From: Deinococcus sp. JMULE3
GTDB lineage: Bacteria; Deinococcota; Deinococci; Deinococcales; Deinococcaceae
NCBI RefSeq assembly: GCF_013337115.1
Contig: NZ_SGWE01000001.1
Span: 273,158-337,157, forward strand
Reading direction: 5' to 3'
Length of the DNA: 64,000 nucleotides
Within the stretch, counting starts at the first letter, position 1. Each line of letters opens with the position of its first letter. Positions 1 through 7,900 of this stretch are shown one piece after another. The position numbers and the translations under genes are program-made. Below the pieces are notes generated by a model. The model was not told the DNA's origin. It ran no database searches and saw only the letters and a list, made by a program, of their open reading frames with translations.

Positions 1-699
1 GCGGTGCTGATGGTCGCGATGTTCAACTTCCAGCAGAGCACCTCCAAGTTCGCCACCAGTCAGAACAGCGTCGCGCAGCGCCTCCAGACCATCAACGACC
101 TGTCCGGGTACCTGGGCGACCAGCTGCGCGCCGCCGGTGGCGTCGCCCCCGCCGGGACCAGCCTCCCGGACGGCACCGCGGCCGGAACCCTGTCCAGCTG
201 CGACCCGACCGGCACCTCACCGTGCCTGGCCCTGCTGATTCCCGTCGTGGAGGACGAGCGCGGCGCGGCCGCCTGCGCCACCACGCCCGCCACCGAACCC
301 GGCCGGATCGTGGGCTGGACCCTGAACGTCTACCGCTACGTGCCCCGCACCAAACTCGAGGCGGCCCTAAAGACCGTCAGCAGCAGCACCCTGGACAGCG
401 CCGCGTACGGTCTGGTCGAGGTTCGCCTGCAGAACCCCAGCAATCCGGTCAAGGCCGCCGGGAGCTGCGGCACCAGCAAACCCCTCCCGGACGCCGTCAG
501 TGCCTACACGACCGTCATCGGCCGGAACCTGATCAGCGACGGGGCCGTCGTGGGCACCGACCCGGCCTTCGCGTACGACGCCACCAAGCGACTCGTCACG
601 CTGCGCCTGCGAACCGTCGAACTCGTGCAGAACAAGCTGACCTACACGCCCAGCGACCGCTTCTACACGCTGAACGTCAACACCCGCAACGTGTTCTGA
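1..699 (+). CDS. Minor pilin / PilW-like prepilin, 5' end cut by window
   Basis: The reading frame is open from the first base, so the true start lies outside the window. The visible part begins with the second half of a hydrophobic helix (VLMVAMFNFQQ) followed by an amphipathic helix rich in Gln, Ser and Leu, ending LGDQLRAAGG. This is the layout of type IV pilin-like proteins just after the class III signal peptide. The rest is a Gly/Thr-rich globular domain with two Cys pairs (SCDPTGTSPC and CATT...SCGTS) that could form disulfides. By family, such proteins are minor pilins of type IV pili or DNA-uptake pseudopili in the inner membrane. The prepilin cleavage site itself cannot be seen. A strong hairpin follows the stop. 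No neighbouring pilus gene is inside the window. Confidence 0.65.
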   Translation, partial: AVLMVAMFNFQQSTSKFATSQNSVAQRLQTINDLSGYLGDQLRAAGGVAPAGTSLPDGTAAGTLSSCDPTGTSPCLALLIPVVEDERGAAACATTPATEPGRIVGWTLNVYRYVPRTKLEAALKTVSSSTLDSAAYGLVEVRLQNPSNPVKAAGSCGTSKPLPDAVSAYTTVIGRNLISDGAVVGTDPAFAYDATKRLVTLRLRTVELVQNKLTYTPSDRFYTLNVNTRNVF

Positions 700-714
700 T
701 CGCTGCAGGGAAGG

Positions 715-741
715 GGCGCCGGGGCAGACTCCCCCGGCGCC
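715..741 (+). terminator. Rho-independent-type hairpin after the pilin gene
   Basis: A 10-bp GC stem (GGCGCCGGGG / CCCCGGCGCC) with a 7-nt loop is followed by TCTTCCT. It lies 16 bp after the pilin stop codon. Confidence 0.7.
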
Positions 742-817
742 TCTTCCTGATCACCGCGCGCCTCACGTCGTCTGGCGGGTTCGTGAAGGAAAGGGCGTAT
801 CGCGGGTCTGGGGTGGG

Positions 818-866
818 TACACTGCGCGGCATGACACGAGCGGTGGCCGGGTGGGTGGAGGCGTGA
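818..866 (+). promoter_or_regulatory. Candidate leaderless -10 box and 11-codon leader ORF
   Basis: TACACT at 818-823 lies 7 nt before an ATG at 831, the spacing expected for a leaderless message. That ATG opens an 11-codon frame (MTRAVAGWVEA) whose TGA overlaps a GTG at 863 that begins the next gene. A GGTGGAGG Shine-Dalgarno-like run lies inside the short frame, but only 1 nt before the GTG. No convincing -35 was seen. Translational coupling is inferred. Confidence 0.45.
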
Positions 867-2530
867 TCACGGCGGACTGCCTGCGGGACCTGCCGCTGTT
901 CGAGGGCGTCCCGGAGGGCCTGCTGCACGCGGCGGCGCAGGACGCGGCGGACGTGCGCGTCAATCCGGGCGAGTACCTGATCCGCGAGGGGGACACGGCG
1001 GCGTTCTTCGTGCTGCTGGAGGGCGAACTGGCAGTCACCAAGGAGGTCGGCGGCGCGGTGCAGGCGGTGGACACGTACCGGCCCGGCGATTCGTTCGGGG
1101 AGCTGCCGCTGCTGCTGGGCACGGCGGCGACGGTGGACCTGCGGGCGCAGGCGCCGGTGCGCGCCATGCGGCTGGAGGGGCCGGAGTTCATGACGCTGCT
1201 CGCGTACACGGAGGTCCTGTCGGGGCGGGTGCTGGCGAACCTGGCGCGGCGGGTGGGGAACCTGCAGCGGGTGACGCTGGAGGCGCCGCAGGCGGTGACG
1301 CTGCTGGTCGGTTCGGCGGACGACCTGCACTGCTTCGGGCTGCGGGACTTCCTGTCGCGCAATCAGGTGGTGTTCCGGTGGCTGGACCCGGCGTCGTCCG
1401 CGCTGACCTGCGTGCTCCCGGCGGGCGTGCTGGATGGGCCTCTGCCGGCGGTGGTGCTGCCGGACGGCGAGGTGCTGCGCCAGCCCAGCGTGCGGGACGT
1501 GGCGACGCGGGTGGGCCTGCAGGTGCAGCCTGAACACGACGAGTACGACGTGGTGATCGTGGGCGGCGGCCCGGCGGGGCTGGCGGCGGCGGTGTACGGC
1601 GCCTCGGAGGGCCTGTGCACCCTGCTGATCGAGAAAGAAGCGCCGGGGGGGCAGGCGGGCACGAGCAGCCGCATCGAGAACTACCTGGGTTTCCCGACCG
1701 GCCTGTCCGGCGCGGAACTGAGTGCGCGGGCGCTGCGGCAGGCGCGGCGTTTCGGGGCGGAGGTCGTCCTGACGCGCGAGGTCGCGGCCCTGACGCCAGG
1801 CCCGGACGGGCACGAGGTGCGGCTCGACGGCGGCACGCGGGTCCGGGCGCGCAGCGTGGTGCTGACCATGGGCGTGTCGTGGCGGACCCTGCCCCTGCCG
1901 GACGCGGCCCGCTTCGTGGGGCGCGGCGTGTGGTACGGCGCGGCCCGCACCGAGGCGCCGGGCACGCGCGGCAAGAACGTGTACCTGATCGGCGGGGGGA
2001 ACTCGGCGGGGCAGGCGGCAATGTTCTTCTCGAACTACGCGCGGCGCGTGTCCATCCTGATCCGCGCCGACCACGTCGAGAAGGGCATGTCGCAGTACCT
2101 GATCGATCAACTGCGGGCCCGCGCGAACGTGCGCATCTGCGAGTGCTGCGAGGTCACCGCCCTGCACGGCGACGCGCACCTGAGTGGCCTGACGGTGCAC
2201 CACTCGGACAGCGGCGAGGACGAGCATGTCGAGACCGACTCGCTGTTCGTGCTGATCGGCGCGGATGCCCGCACGGACTGGCTGCGGGACGTGGTCCTGC
2301 GGGACGAGCGCGGGTACGTCTGCTCGGGCCTGGACCTGGCACCGCAGGGGGCGTGGCCGCTGTCACGCGATCCCTTCCCGCTGGAGACGAGCGTACCGGG
2401 CGTATTCGTGGCGGGCGACGTGCGGCGCGGCTCGGTCAAGCGGGTAGCGAGCAGTGTCGGCGAGGGCAGTATGAGCATCGCCCTGGTCCACCAGTACCTC
2501 GCGCTGGCAGAGCGGGATGGCCGCGGCTGA
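863..2530 (+). CDS. Cyclic-nucleotide-binding domain fused to thioredoxin-reductase-like FAD oxidoreductase
   Basis: A 555-aa protein. Residues about 8-125 form a cNMP-binding fold (LFEGVPEGLL, IREGDTAAFFVLLEGELAV, GDSFGELPLL). A thioredoxin-like linker follows. From about residue 225 there is a TrxB-type flavoprotein: FAD site VIVGGGPAGLAAAVYG, NAD(P) site VYLIGGGNSAGQAA near residue 372, and a closing motif VPGVFVAGDVRRGSVKRV. The redox-active CxxC of thioredoxin reductase is absent; the matching segment reads GVWYGAARTE near residue 355. It may therefore be a ferredoxin/flavodoxin-type NAD(P)H reductase rather than a disulfide reductase (inference). Start chosen at GTG 863, where the family homology begins and which overlaps the stop of a short leader frame; GTG 851 is the alternative. 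Confidence 0.8.
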   Translation: MITADCLRDLPLFEGVPEGLLHAAAQDAADVRVNPGEYLIREGDTAAFFVLLEGELAVTKEVGGAVQAVDTYRPGDSFGELPLLLGTAATVDLRAQAPVRAMRLEGPEFMTLLAYTEVLSGRVLANLARRVGNLQRVTLEAPQAVTLLVGSADDLHCFGLRDFLSRNQVVFRWLDPASSALTCVLPAGVLDGPLPAVVLPDGEVLRQPSVRDVATRVGLQVQPEHDEYDVVIVGGGPAGLAAAVYGASEGLCTLLIEKEAPGGQAGTSSRIENYLGFPTGLSGAELSARALRQARRFGAEVVLTREVAALTPGPDGHEVRLDGGTRVRARSVVLTMGVSWRTLPLPDAARFVGRGVWYGAARTEAPGTRGKNVYLIGGGNSAGQAAMFFSNYARRVSILIRADHVEKGMSQYLIDQLRARANVRICECCEVTALHGDAHLSGLTVHHSDSGEDEHVETDSLFVLIGADARTDWLRDVVLRDERGYVCSGLDLAPQGAWPLSRDPFPLETSVPGVFVAGDVRRGSVKRVASSVGEGSMSIALVHQYLALAERDGRG

Positions 2531-2580
2531 TCCTGCGCCCCTCTGCTCCACTGATCTGAAGAGCGAGTCCAGCCAGGAAC

Positions 2581-2598
2581 GTCGCATGTTGTCCGATA
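2581..2598 (-). repeat. Diverged iteron copy in inverted orientation
   Basis: Read on the minus strand, this 18-bp segment matches the origin iteron TATCGGACAACTTGCGCC at 16 of 18 positions. It lies in the 174-bp gap after the oxidoreductase gene, 46 bp from a parS-like palindrome and about 510 bp upstream of the main iteron array. It could be an accessory initiator-binding site or a relic. Confidence 0.65.
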
Positions 2599-2643
2599 GG
2601 CCCAGGCCGAATGGGCACGAGATTCAGGGTGCGCGGCGTGATC

Positions 2644-2662
2644 TGGACCACCGGGTGGTCCA
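2644..2662. repeat. parS-like 19-bp palindrome (copy 1)
   Basis: TGGACCACCGGGTGGTCCA is a perfect palindrome around one central base. It is the only copy to the left of the origin; six more occur at 10.6-13.4 kb next to parAB. Confidence 0.75.
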
Positions 2663-2704
2663 TGGGAGCCGGGGCGACCAGGGAGGGTTCGGCGGCGCGT
2701 GACT

Positions 2705-2981
2705 TCAGGATCGTTCGCGGGCGTGTTCGATGGCGTTCGTCAGCAGCAGGGTGACGTGCTGGTCGGCCAGGCGGTAGAAGACGCTGCGGCCGTCCCGGTG
2801 CGCGCTGACCAGCCGGTGTTCGCGCAGGAGACGCAACTGGTGACTGGTGGCGCTCTCGCTGATGCCCGCCACGAGCGCCAGATCGTGCACGCACAGGTCC
2901 CCGGGCGCGGGCCACCGCCTGCGGATGCAGGCAGTCCTCGGCTCAGGTCGCGTCCAGTGCGACGGGGGCGGACGAACTCAT
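2705..2981 (-). pseudogene. Decayed ArsR/SmtB-family metalloregulator
   Basis: The last 61 codons (2890 to 2705) encode a good ArsR winged helix: HDLALVAGISESATSHQL, then LLREHRLVSAHRDGRSVFYR. Upstream the gene is broken. An ATG at 2981 reads MSSSAPVALDAT and then hits TGA. After the stop the same frame continues with CLHPQAVARARG, the usual ArsR N-terminal segment, which joins the DLCVHDL segment only in another frame. About 35 residues normally present between these two segments are missing. The gene therefore has an in-frame stop, an internal deletion and a frame change. No metal transporter is adjacent. ArsR identity is firm; loss of function is inferred from the missing first helices. 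Confidence 0.75.
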
Positions 2982-3107
2982 CCTGCCATCCTATCGCGGC
3001 TCTGCGCGAGCACACAGCGGACACGGGACAGGGCATCCCATCCGGCCTCCCACTTGCCTGACAGCGAAATGTGCATTCTGTATTCTGCTCTAAGGCTCTA
3101 TTTTGAC

Positions 3108-3451
3108 TATCGGACAACTTGCGCCGTTTTTTCGCAATGCCCTATCGGACAACTTGCGCCGTTTGGACGACCGGAGCGCTCTGGGCGGGAAAATCTCGAC
3201 ACTCCATCCGCGCAAGATCGACCTATCGGACAACTTGCGCCGTTTGGGCTGAAACTATCGGACAACTTGCGCCGTTTTTATCCACAGGTATCGGACAACT
3301 TGCGCCGTTTGGTGTCACTAGGTATCGGACAACTTGCGCCAAACCTATCGGACAACTTGCGCCGTTTGCCCTGCAGGTATCGGACAACTTGCGCCGTTCA
3401 GGGGGTCAAACTATCGGACAACTTGCGCCGAACTATCGGACAACTTGCGCC
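3108..3451 (+). repeat. Replication-origin iterons: ten direct 18-bp repeats
   Basis: Ten identical copies of TATCGGACAACTTGCGCC start at 3108, 3143, 3224, 3256, 3289, 3323, 3346, 3378, 3412 and 3434. Six (1-5 and 7) continue with GTTT. Start-to-start distances are 32-35 bp or 22-23 bp, about three or two helical turns, except one 81-bp gap. All copies point towards the initiator gene. This is the classic layout of an iteron-controlled origin, with the initiator binding one face of the DNA. Reading frames that cross the array encode only the repeat peptide and are not genes. Confidence 0.92.
3278..3286 (+). promoter_or_regulatory. DnaA box inside the iteron array
   Basis: TTATCCACA, a perfect match to the DnaA box consensus, lies between iterons 4 and 5. 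It supports use of host DnaA at this origin. Confidence 0.75.
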
Positions 3452-3501
3452 GAAAAGGCCGTTTTTTCTCGTGTGGCACACATCTCGGTTGGGCGCTTGG
3501 T

Positions 3502-3560
3502 GTTGACAACATATATTTAAAAAAGAATTATCTAAAAGATAAAAAACAACAAACACACAC
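3502..3560 (+). other. AT-rich candidate unwinding region of the origin
   Basis: About 60 bp with long A and T runs lies between the last iteron and the initiator gene, in an otherwise GC-rich window. Its position fits a DNA unwinding element. It also contains the candidate repA promoter. Confidence 0.65.
3503..3531 (+). promoter_or_regulatory. repA: Candidate repA promoter
   Basis: TTGACA at 3503 is followed, after 17 nt, by AATTAT at 3526 (4 of 6 matches to the -10 consensus). A GGGGGAG ribosome binding site precedes the GTG start of repA at 3582. Confidence 0.5.
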
Positions 3561-3581
3561 CGACGACACCCCGGGGGAGCA

Positions 3582-4982
3582 GTGACCGACAAAGGCATCA
3601 AACGATTCGACGAGCTGAACATCGCGCGACTGAGTCTCATCAGCGTGCAGGAACGCATCCCAGCCGACTACCGCGACTGGACCGTCGAACTCGAGGACGG
3701 TGACCGCCGCTACCGCGTGACCTGTCAGGCCCTCCCCGAATACGGCGTGCCACACGGCATCGACACCGACATCAGCGCGGCGCTCGTGAACCTGTACATC
3801 GATCAGGGCTCTCCGCCGGACGGTGTCGTGACCTGCACGCCCTACCAGTTGCTGCAGATGGCCGGACTCGACACCAGCGGCCGGTACTACGCCGCGCTGG
3901 ACGAGAGCCTCAAACGCCTGACGACCACCACGTACTTCATCGCCGAGGGCTGGCGGGACCATCCGCGGGGCCGCTGGACCAACGTGAACTTCCGGTACAT
4001 CGACCGCATCGAGTTCACGTCCGGTGAGGCTGACCGCCTGGACGCCAGCAGCATCCTGCGGGTCACGCTGCCGCAGGAGATCTCCCGCAGTGTCCGCGCC
4101 GGATACATCAAGTCGCTGGACCTGTCGTTCATGCAGACCCTCCGGCGTCCCCCCACCCGCGCCCTGTACCGCCTGCTGGACGCCCAGCGGCGCGACCCGG
4201 AACATCCCGACGCGGTCGCCATGGCCTACCAGGTGGGTCTGATGGAGTGGGCGCAGGCGTGCAAGATCGTCACCGACCGGCCCAGCATGGCGCAGCGCAC
4301 GCTGGACGCCGCGCACGAGGAACTGATCGAGAAGGGCTTCCTGAAGAACGTCGAGTACGTGGGGCGCGGCAAGAAAAAGCTCCTGCACTACACCTTCGGC
4401 GAGGCGTTCATCCCGCCGGACCCGGCCCTGCTGCAGGATCTGGCGGACCTGGGCGTCACCCAGACGCGCGCGCTGCAACTGGTGCGCGAATACGGCGAGA
4501 AGCCCGTCGAGGAGGCGGTGATCCGCTGCCGGGCCGTGCTCGCCTCGGGCTTCAAGCCCCGGTCCCGACCGGCCTTCTTCGTGGACGTCCTGCGCAACCC
4601 AGGCAAGTACGAGGTTCCCGAAGGGGCCGCCGCGCCCCAGAAAGGCACCGTGAAGGCCTCACGGAGCGAGGTGCGCCCTTCTCCTCAGCCCAGCCTGTTC
4701 GAGGGGCCTTCCGGTGGCGCTGACGAGGAAGGTGACGGACGGCTGCGGGCCATGCCCCGCGAGAAGCAGGTCGAGGAGGTCATGCGGACCCTGACGTTCC
4801 TGCTGCGCAACGACCTGAAACTCCAGGAGCTCGACACGCTGCGCCTCGCGCTGGACGAGGGCCTGGAGGACCCGCTGGACATCAAGGCCTGGGCGATCCG
4901 GGGCATCAGCAGCGGGCAGAAGAGCTCGGTGGTCCGCGACCTGCGCGCCCGCCTGAGCCTCACGCCGGGCGGCCCCGCGTGA
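3582..4982 (+). CDS. repA: Plasmid replication initiator protein, RepA/RPA family
   Basis: A 466-aa protein starting at GTG with GGGGGAG two to three bases upstream. It resembles the replication initiator protein A family of Deinococcus and Thermus plasmids. Visible segments include SRYYAALDESLKRLTTTTYF, a winged-helix-like N-terminal half, and RRPPTRALYRLLDAQR. The C-terminal third after about residue 330 is Pro/Gly-rich and then helical. It should bind the upstream iterons, melt the AT-rich region and load helicase. Identification rests on sequence resemblance and on its position directly after ten iterons, a DnaA box and an AT-rich region. Its 3' end overlaps the convergent dnaE2 by 23 bp. 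Iterons overlapping the upstream region suggest autoregulation and copy control. Confidence 0.88.
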   Translation: MTDKGIKRFDELNIARLSLISVQERIPADYRDWTVELEDGDRRYRVTCQALPEYGVPHGIDTDISAALVNLYIDQGSPPDGVVTCTPYQLLQMAGLDTSGRYYAALDESLKRLTTTTYFIAEGWRDHPRGRWTNVNFRYIDRIEFTSGEADRLDASSILRVTLPQEISRSVRAGYIKSLDLSFMQTLRRPPTRALYRLLDAQRRDPEHPDAVAMAYQVGLMEWAQACKIVTDRPSMAQRTLDAAHEELIEKGFLKNVEYVGRGKKKLLHYTFGEAFIPPDPALLQDLADLGVTQTRALQLVREYGEKPVEEAVIRCRAVLASGFKPRSRPAFFVDVLRNPGKYEVPEGAAAPQKGTVKASRSEVRPSPQPSLFEGPSGGADEEGDGRLRAMPREKQVEEVMRTLTFLLRNDLKLQELDTLRLALDEGLEDPLDIKAWAIRGISSGQKSSVVRDLRARLSLTPGGPA

Positions 4983-7900
4983 GCCCCAGGGGCAGTTCGG
5001 CCAACACTTCGACCCGAAGCGTCACCGCGCGGCCCCGCCGGGTCACCGCGCCCCGCACGATCAGCGCCCGCGCGTCGCGCAGCAGGATCCGGTGCGCTTC
5101 CCAGAGATCCGGGCTGATGATCGCCTGCACCCGCCCCGTGGCGTCCTCCAGGACGTAGAACGCGAAGCCCCGCGCGGTCGGCGGGCGCTGCCTGGCGACG
5201 ATCACTCCGGCCGCCCAGCGGTCCACGCCGGGCTGCAGCCCGGCCAGCGGCCCGCAGCCCAGGTCGCGCAGGCGGGTGCGGTGCGCGTCCAGCGGGTGCC
5301 GCCCGGTCGGGGACGTGCCGGTCAACTGCGTGTCCAGGGCGGCCTGCACGTCCAGGGGAAGGTCCGGCAGGTCGGGCAGCGCGGCCCCCGGGGCCAGCAG
5401 GGCCCGCGTGCCCGGTGGGCGGGCGTGCGCGACCGTCTGCAGCGCGGCGTACGCCTCCCGCCGGTTCTTCCGCGCGTCGGTCGCGTCGAAGGCTCCGGCC
5501 CGCACGAGGGAGTCCAGCGCGGCCCGGCTGACGGTCACGCGGTCGTAGAAATCCTCCACGCCCCGGAACGTCCCGCCCGTCACGCGTTCCTGCACGATCG
5601 TCCGGGCGGTGTCCGCGCTGAGGCCCGCCACGGCGCTCAGGGGGACACGGACAACTTGCGCCGTTTCGGCCCGGTACGCCGTCCCGGAGCGGTTCACGTC
5701 CACCCCGGCCAGCCGCACGCCGCGCCGGGCCGCCTCGCGCGCGACGGTGCTCGCGGGCCACATGCCGGGCGCCTCGGTCAGGAACGCCGCGAAGTACGCC
5801 GCCGGGTGGTGGCGGCGCATGAACGCGCTGGCGTAGGTGTGCTGCGCGAACGCGTGCGCGTGCGACTCCGCGAAGCCGTAGCCCCGGAAGGCCGCGCACT
5901 GCTCGAACACCGCCTCCGCCTCCCAGGGGAACGCCCCGACGGTCGCGGCGGCCCCGTCCACGAACGCGGCGCGCAGCCGCGTGAGTTCCGCGTCGTCCTC
6001 GACCTGGCTCAGGCGACTGCGGAAGCGGTCGGCGTCCGGCCAGTCCATCCCGGCGTAGCGCGCGGCGAGGCGCAGGATCTGCTCCTGGAACAGCAGCGTG
6101 CCGTAGGTCGGGGCCAGGATCGAACGCAGGGGTTCGGGCATCTCCGGGACCACCTCCTCTCCCCTGGCGCGGCGGACGTACGGGTGCACGGTGCCGCTCT
6201 GGATCGGACCGGGGCGGATCAGGGCAATCTGGTGCGCCAGTTGCGTCAGGTTCCTGGGTTGCAGGCGGGCCGTCATCTGCACCTGCGCCGGGCTCTCGAT
6301 CTGGAACAGCGCCATGGTGTCCCCGGTGCCGATCTCCCGCCACACGCCAGGGTCGTCCGGGAGCTGCCCGTACTCGATCCACTCGCCGCTCAGGCGCAGG
6401 ACCTCCTCGCGCGCCCGTTCCAGCGCGGCGAGCATCCGCAGGCCCAGCAGGTCCAGCTTGATCAGGCCCAGCCGCTCGACGTCGTCCTTGTCGAAGCTCA
6501 GCATGCGGACGCCGCCACTGGACCGCGTCAGGGGGCTGAAGTGCGTCAGGGGTTCACTGCTCAGGACCACGCCGCCACTGTGCGGCGCGAGGTGCCGCGT
6601 GAAGCGGGGTTCCACCTGTTCGAGCAGCGTCAGCAGCGCCTCCTTGACGGGGGCGTCCCCGAGGACCTCGGTGAACGCGGCCTCCGCCTCCCGCGCGCGG
6701 TGGGGCCGCAGGTGCCCGTAGTCCCGGCCCAGCGCGCGACTCAGCCGGTCCCGGAGGTCCGGCGGGAGGCCCAGCGCCCGCCCGAGATCCTGAATGGCGC
6801 TCCTGAGGCGGTACGTGACGCGGTTGGCGACCATCGCCTCGCCCGCCCCGTTCAGGCCCCAGCGGTCCTCCACCCAGGCGAGCACCTGATCGCGGCGGGA
6901 ACTGGCGATGTCGATGTCCACGTCCGGCATGCTGGTGCGGCCCGCATGCAGGAACCGCTCGAACAGCAGCCCGTGCGCCAGCGGATCACTCAGGGTGATG
7001 CCCAGCACGAAACACAGGACGCTGCCCGCCGCGCTGCCACGCCCCGCCGCGAGAATGCCGTGCGCGCGGCAGTGGTCGGTCACCTCGGCCGCCGTCAGGA
7101 AGAACCCCGCGAGGTCCAGCCCGGCGACCGTGGCGAGTTCGGTCCTGAGCCGCTCGAGCGCGGCGGGCCGCGCGTCCGGCAGGTAGCGGTCAGGCACGGC
7201 GGCGAAAGCCCGCTCCTCCAGCCCCGCCTGAGCCGTCTGCAAGGGCCGCAGCGGCGGTTCCGGAACGCTGAGCCGTTCGGGCAGCAGGCGCAGCGCACAG
7301 TCCCCCGCCAGCGTCCGGGCATTCAGCAGCGCGTCCCCGAACGGCAGCAGCCTCGCCCAGCCGCCCGGCGTGCCGACATGCCGGGCGTCGTTGCGGGGCC
7401 GCCCGGCGTGCGGGGTGCCCACGTCGACGCCCAGCCGCGCGCAGCTCAGCGCGTCCAGCAGCGGGTACTCGCCGGGTGAGGCCATGCAGACCTCCGGCGC
7501 GGCCACCACCGGCAGGTCCAGATCCCGCGCCAGGCCGCGCAGGTACGACAGGCGCCGCTGCTCGCCCGGCGCCTGCCCGTGAAACAGCTGCACGTACAGC
7601 GCCGACGGGAAGAGGCCCCGCAGCAGCCGCAGGTACGTCGCCGCCCGCGCCAGCTCGCGCGCCTCGCCCAGCACCGTCGGGAAACCCGCCCGGCCCCCGG
7701 TCAGGCACACGAGGTGCTGCATGCCGCCCACCTGCCGCAGGACGTCCAGCGGCAGCCCGTCCGGACGTTCCAGATTGACGGCTGTAATCAGCTTGCAGAG
7801 GGTCGCGTACCCCTCGCGACTGCGGGCCAGCAGCACGAGCGGGAACATGGTGGTCGGGGTGGAGGACCTGGGTGGATTCGGGAACAGCACGGGCAGGGTC

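Noticed and set aside
3108..3451. Possible CRISPR array
   Set aside because: The repeat is only 18 bp, spacers are 4-17 bp (one 63 bp), and the array lies next to a replication initiator and DnaA box; no cas genes.
2847..3585. Three overlapping plus-strand frames across the iterons, encoding repeated IGQLAP / YRTTCA / SDNLRR peptides
   Set aside because: They are translations of the 18-bp iteron in different frames; no start signals or protein character.
5092..7479. Plus-strand frame of 795 codons opposite dnaE2
   Set aside because: Low-complexity Arg/Gln/Val-rich translation, antisense of a conserved polymerase.
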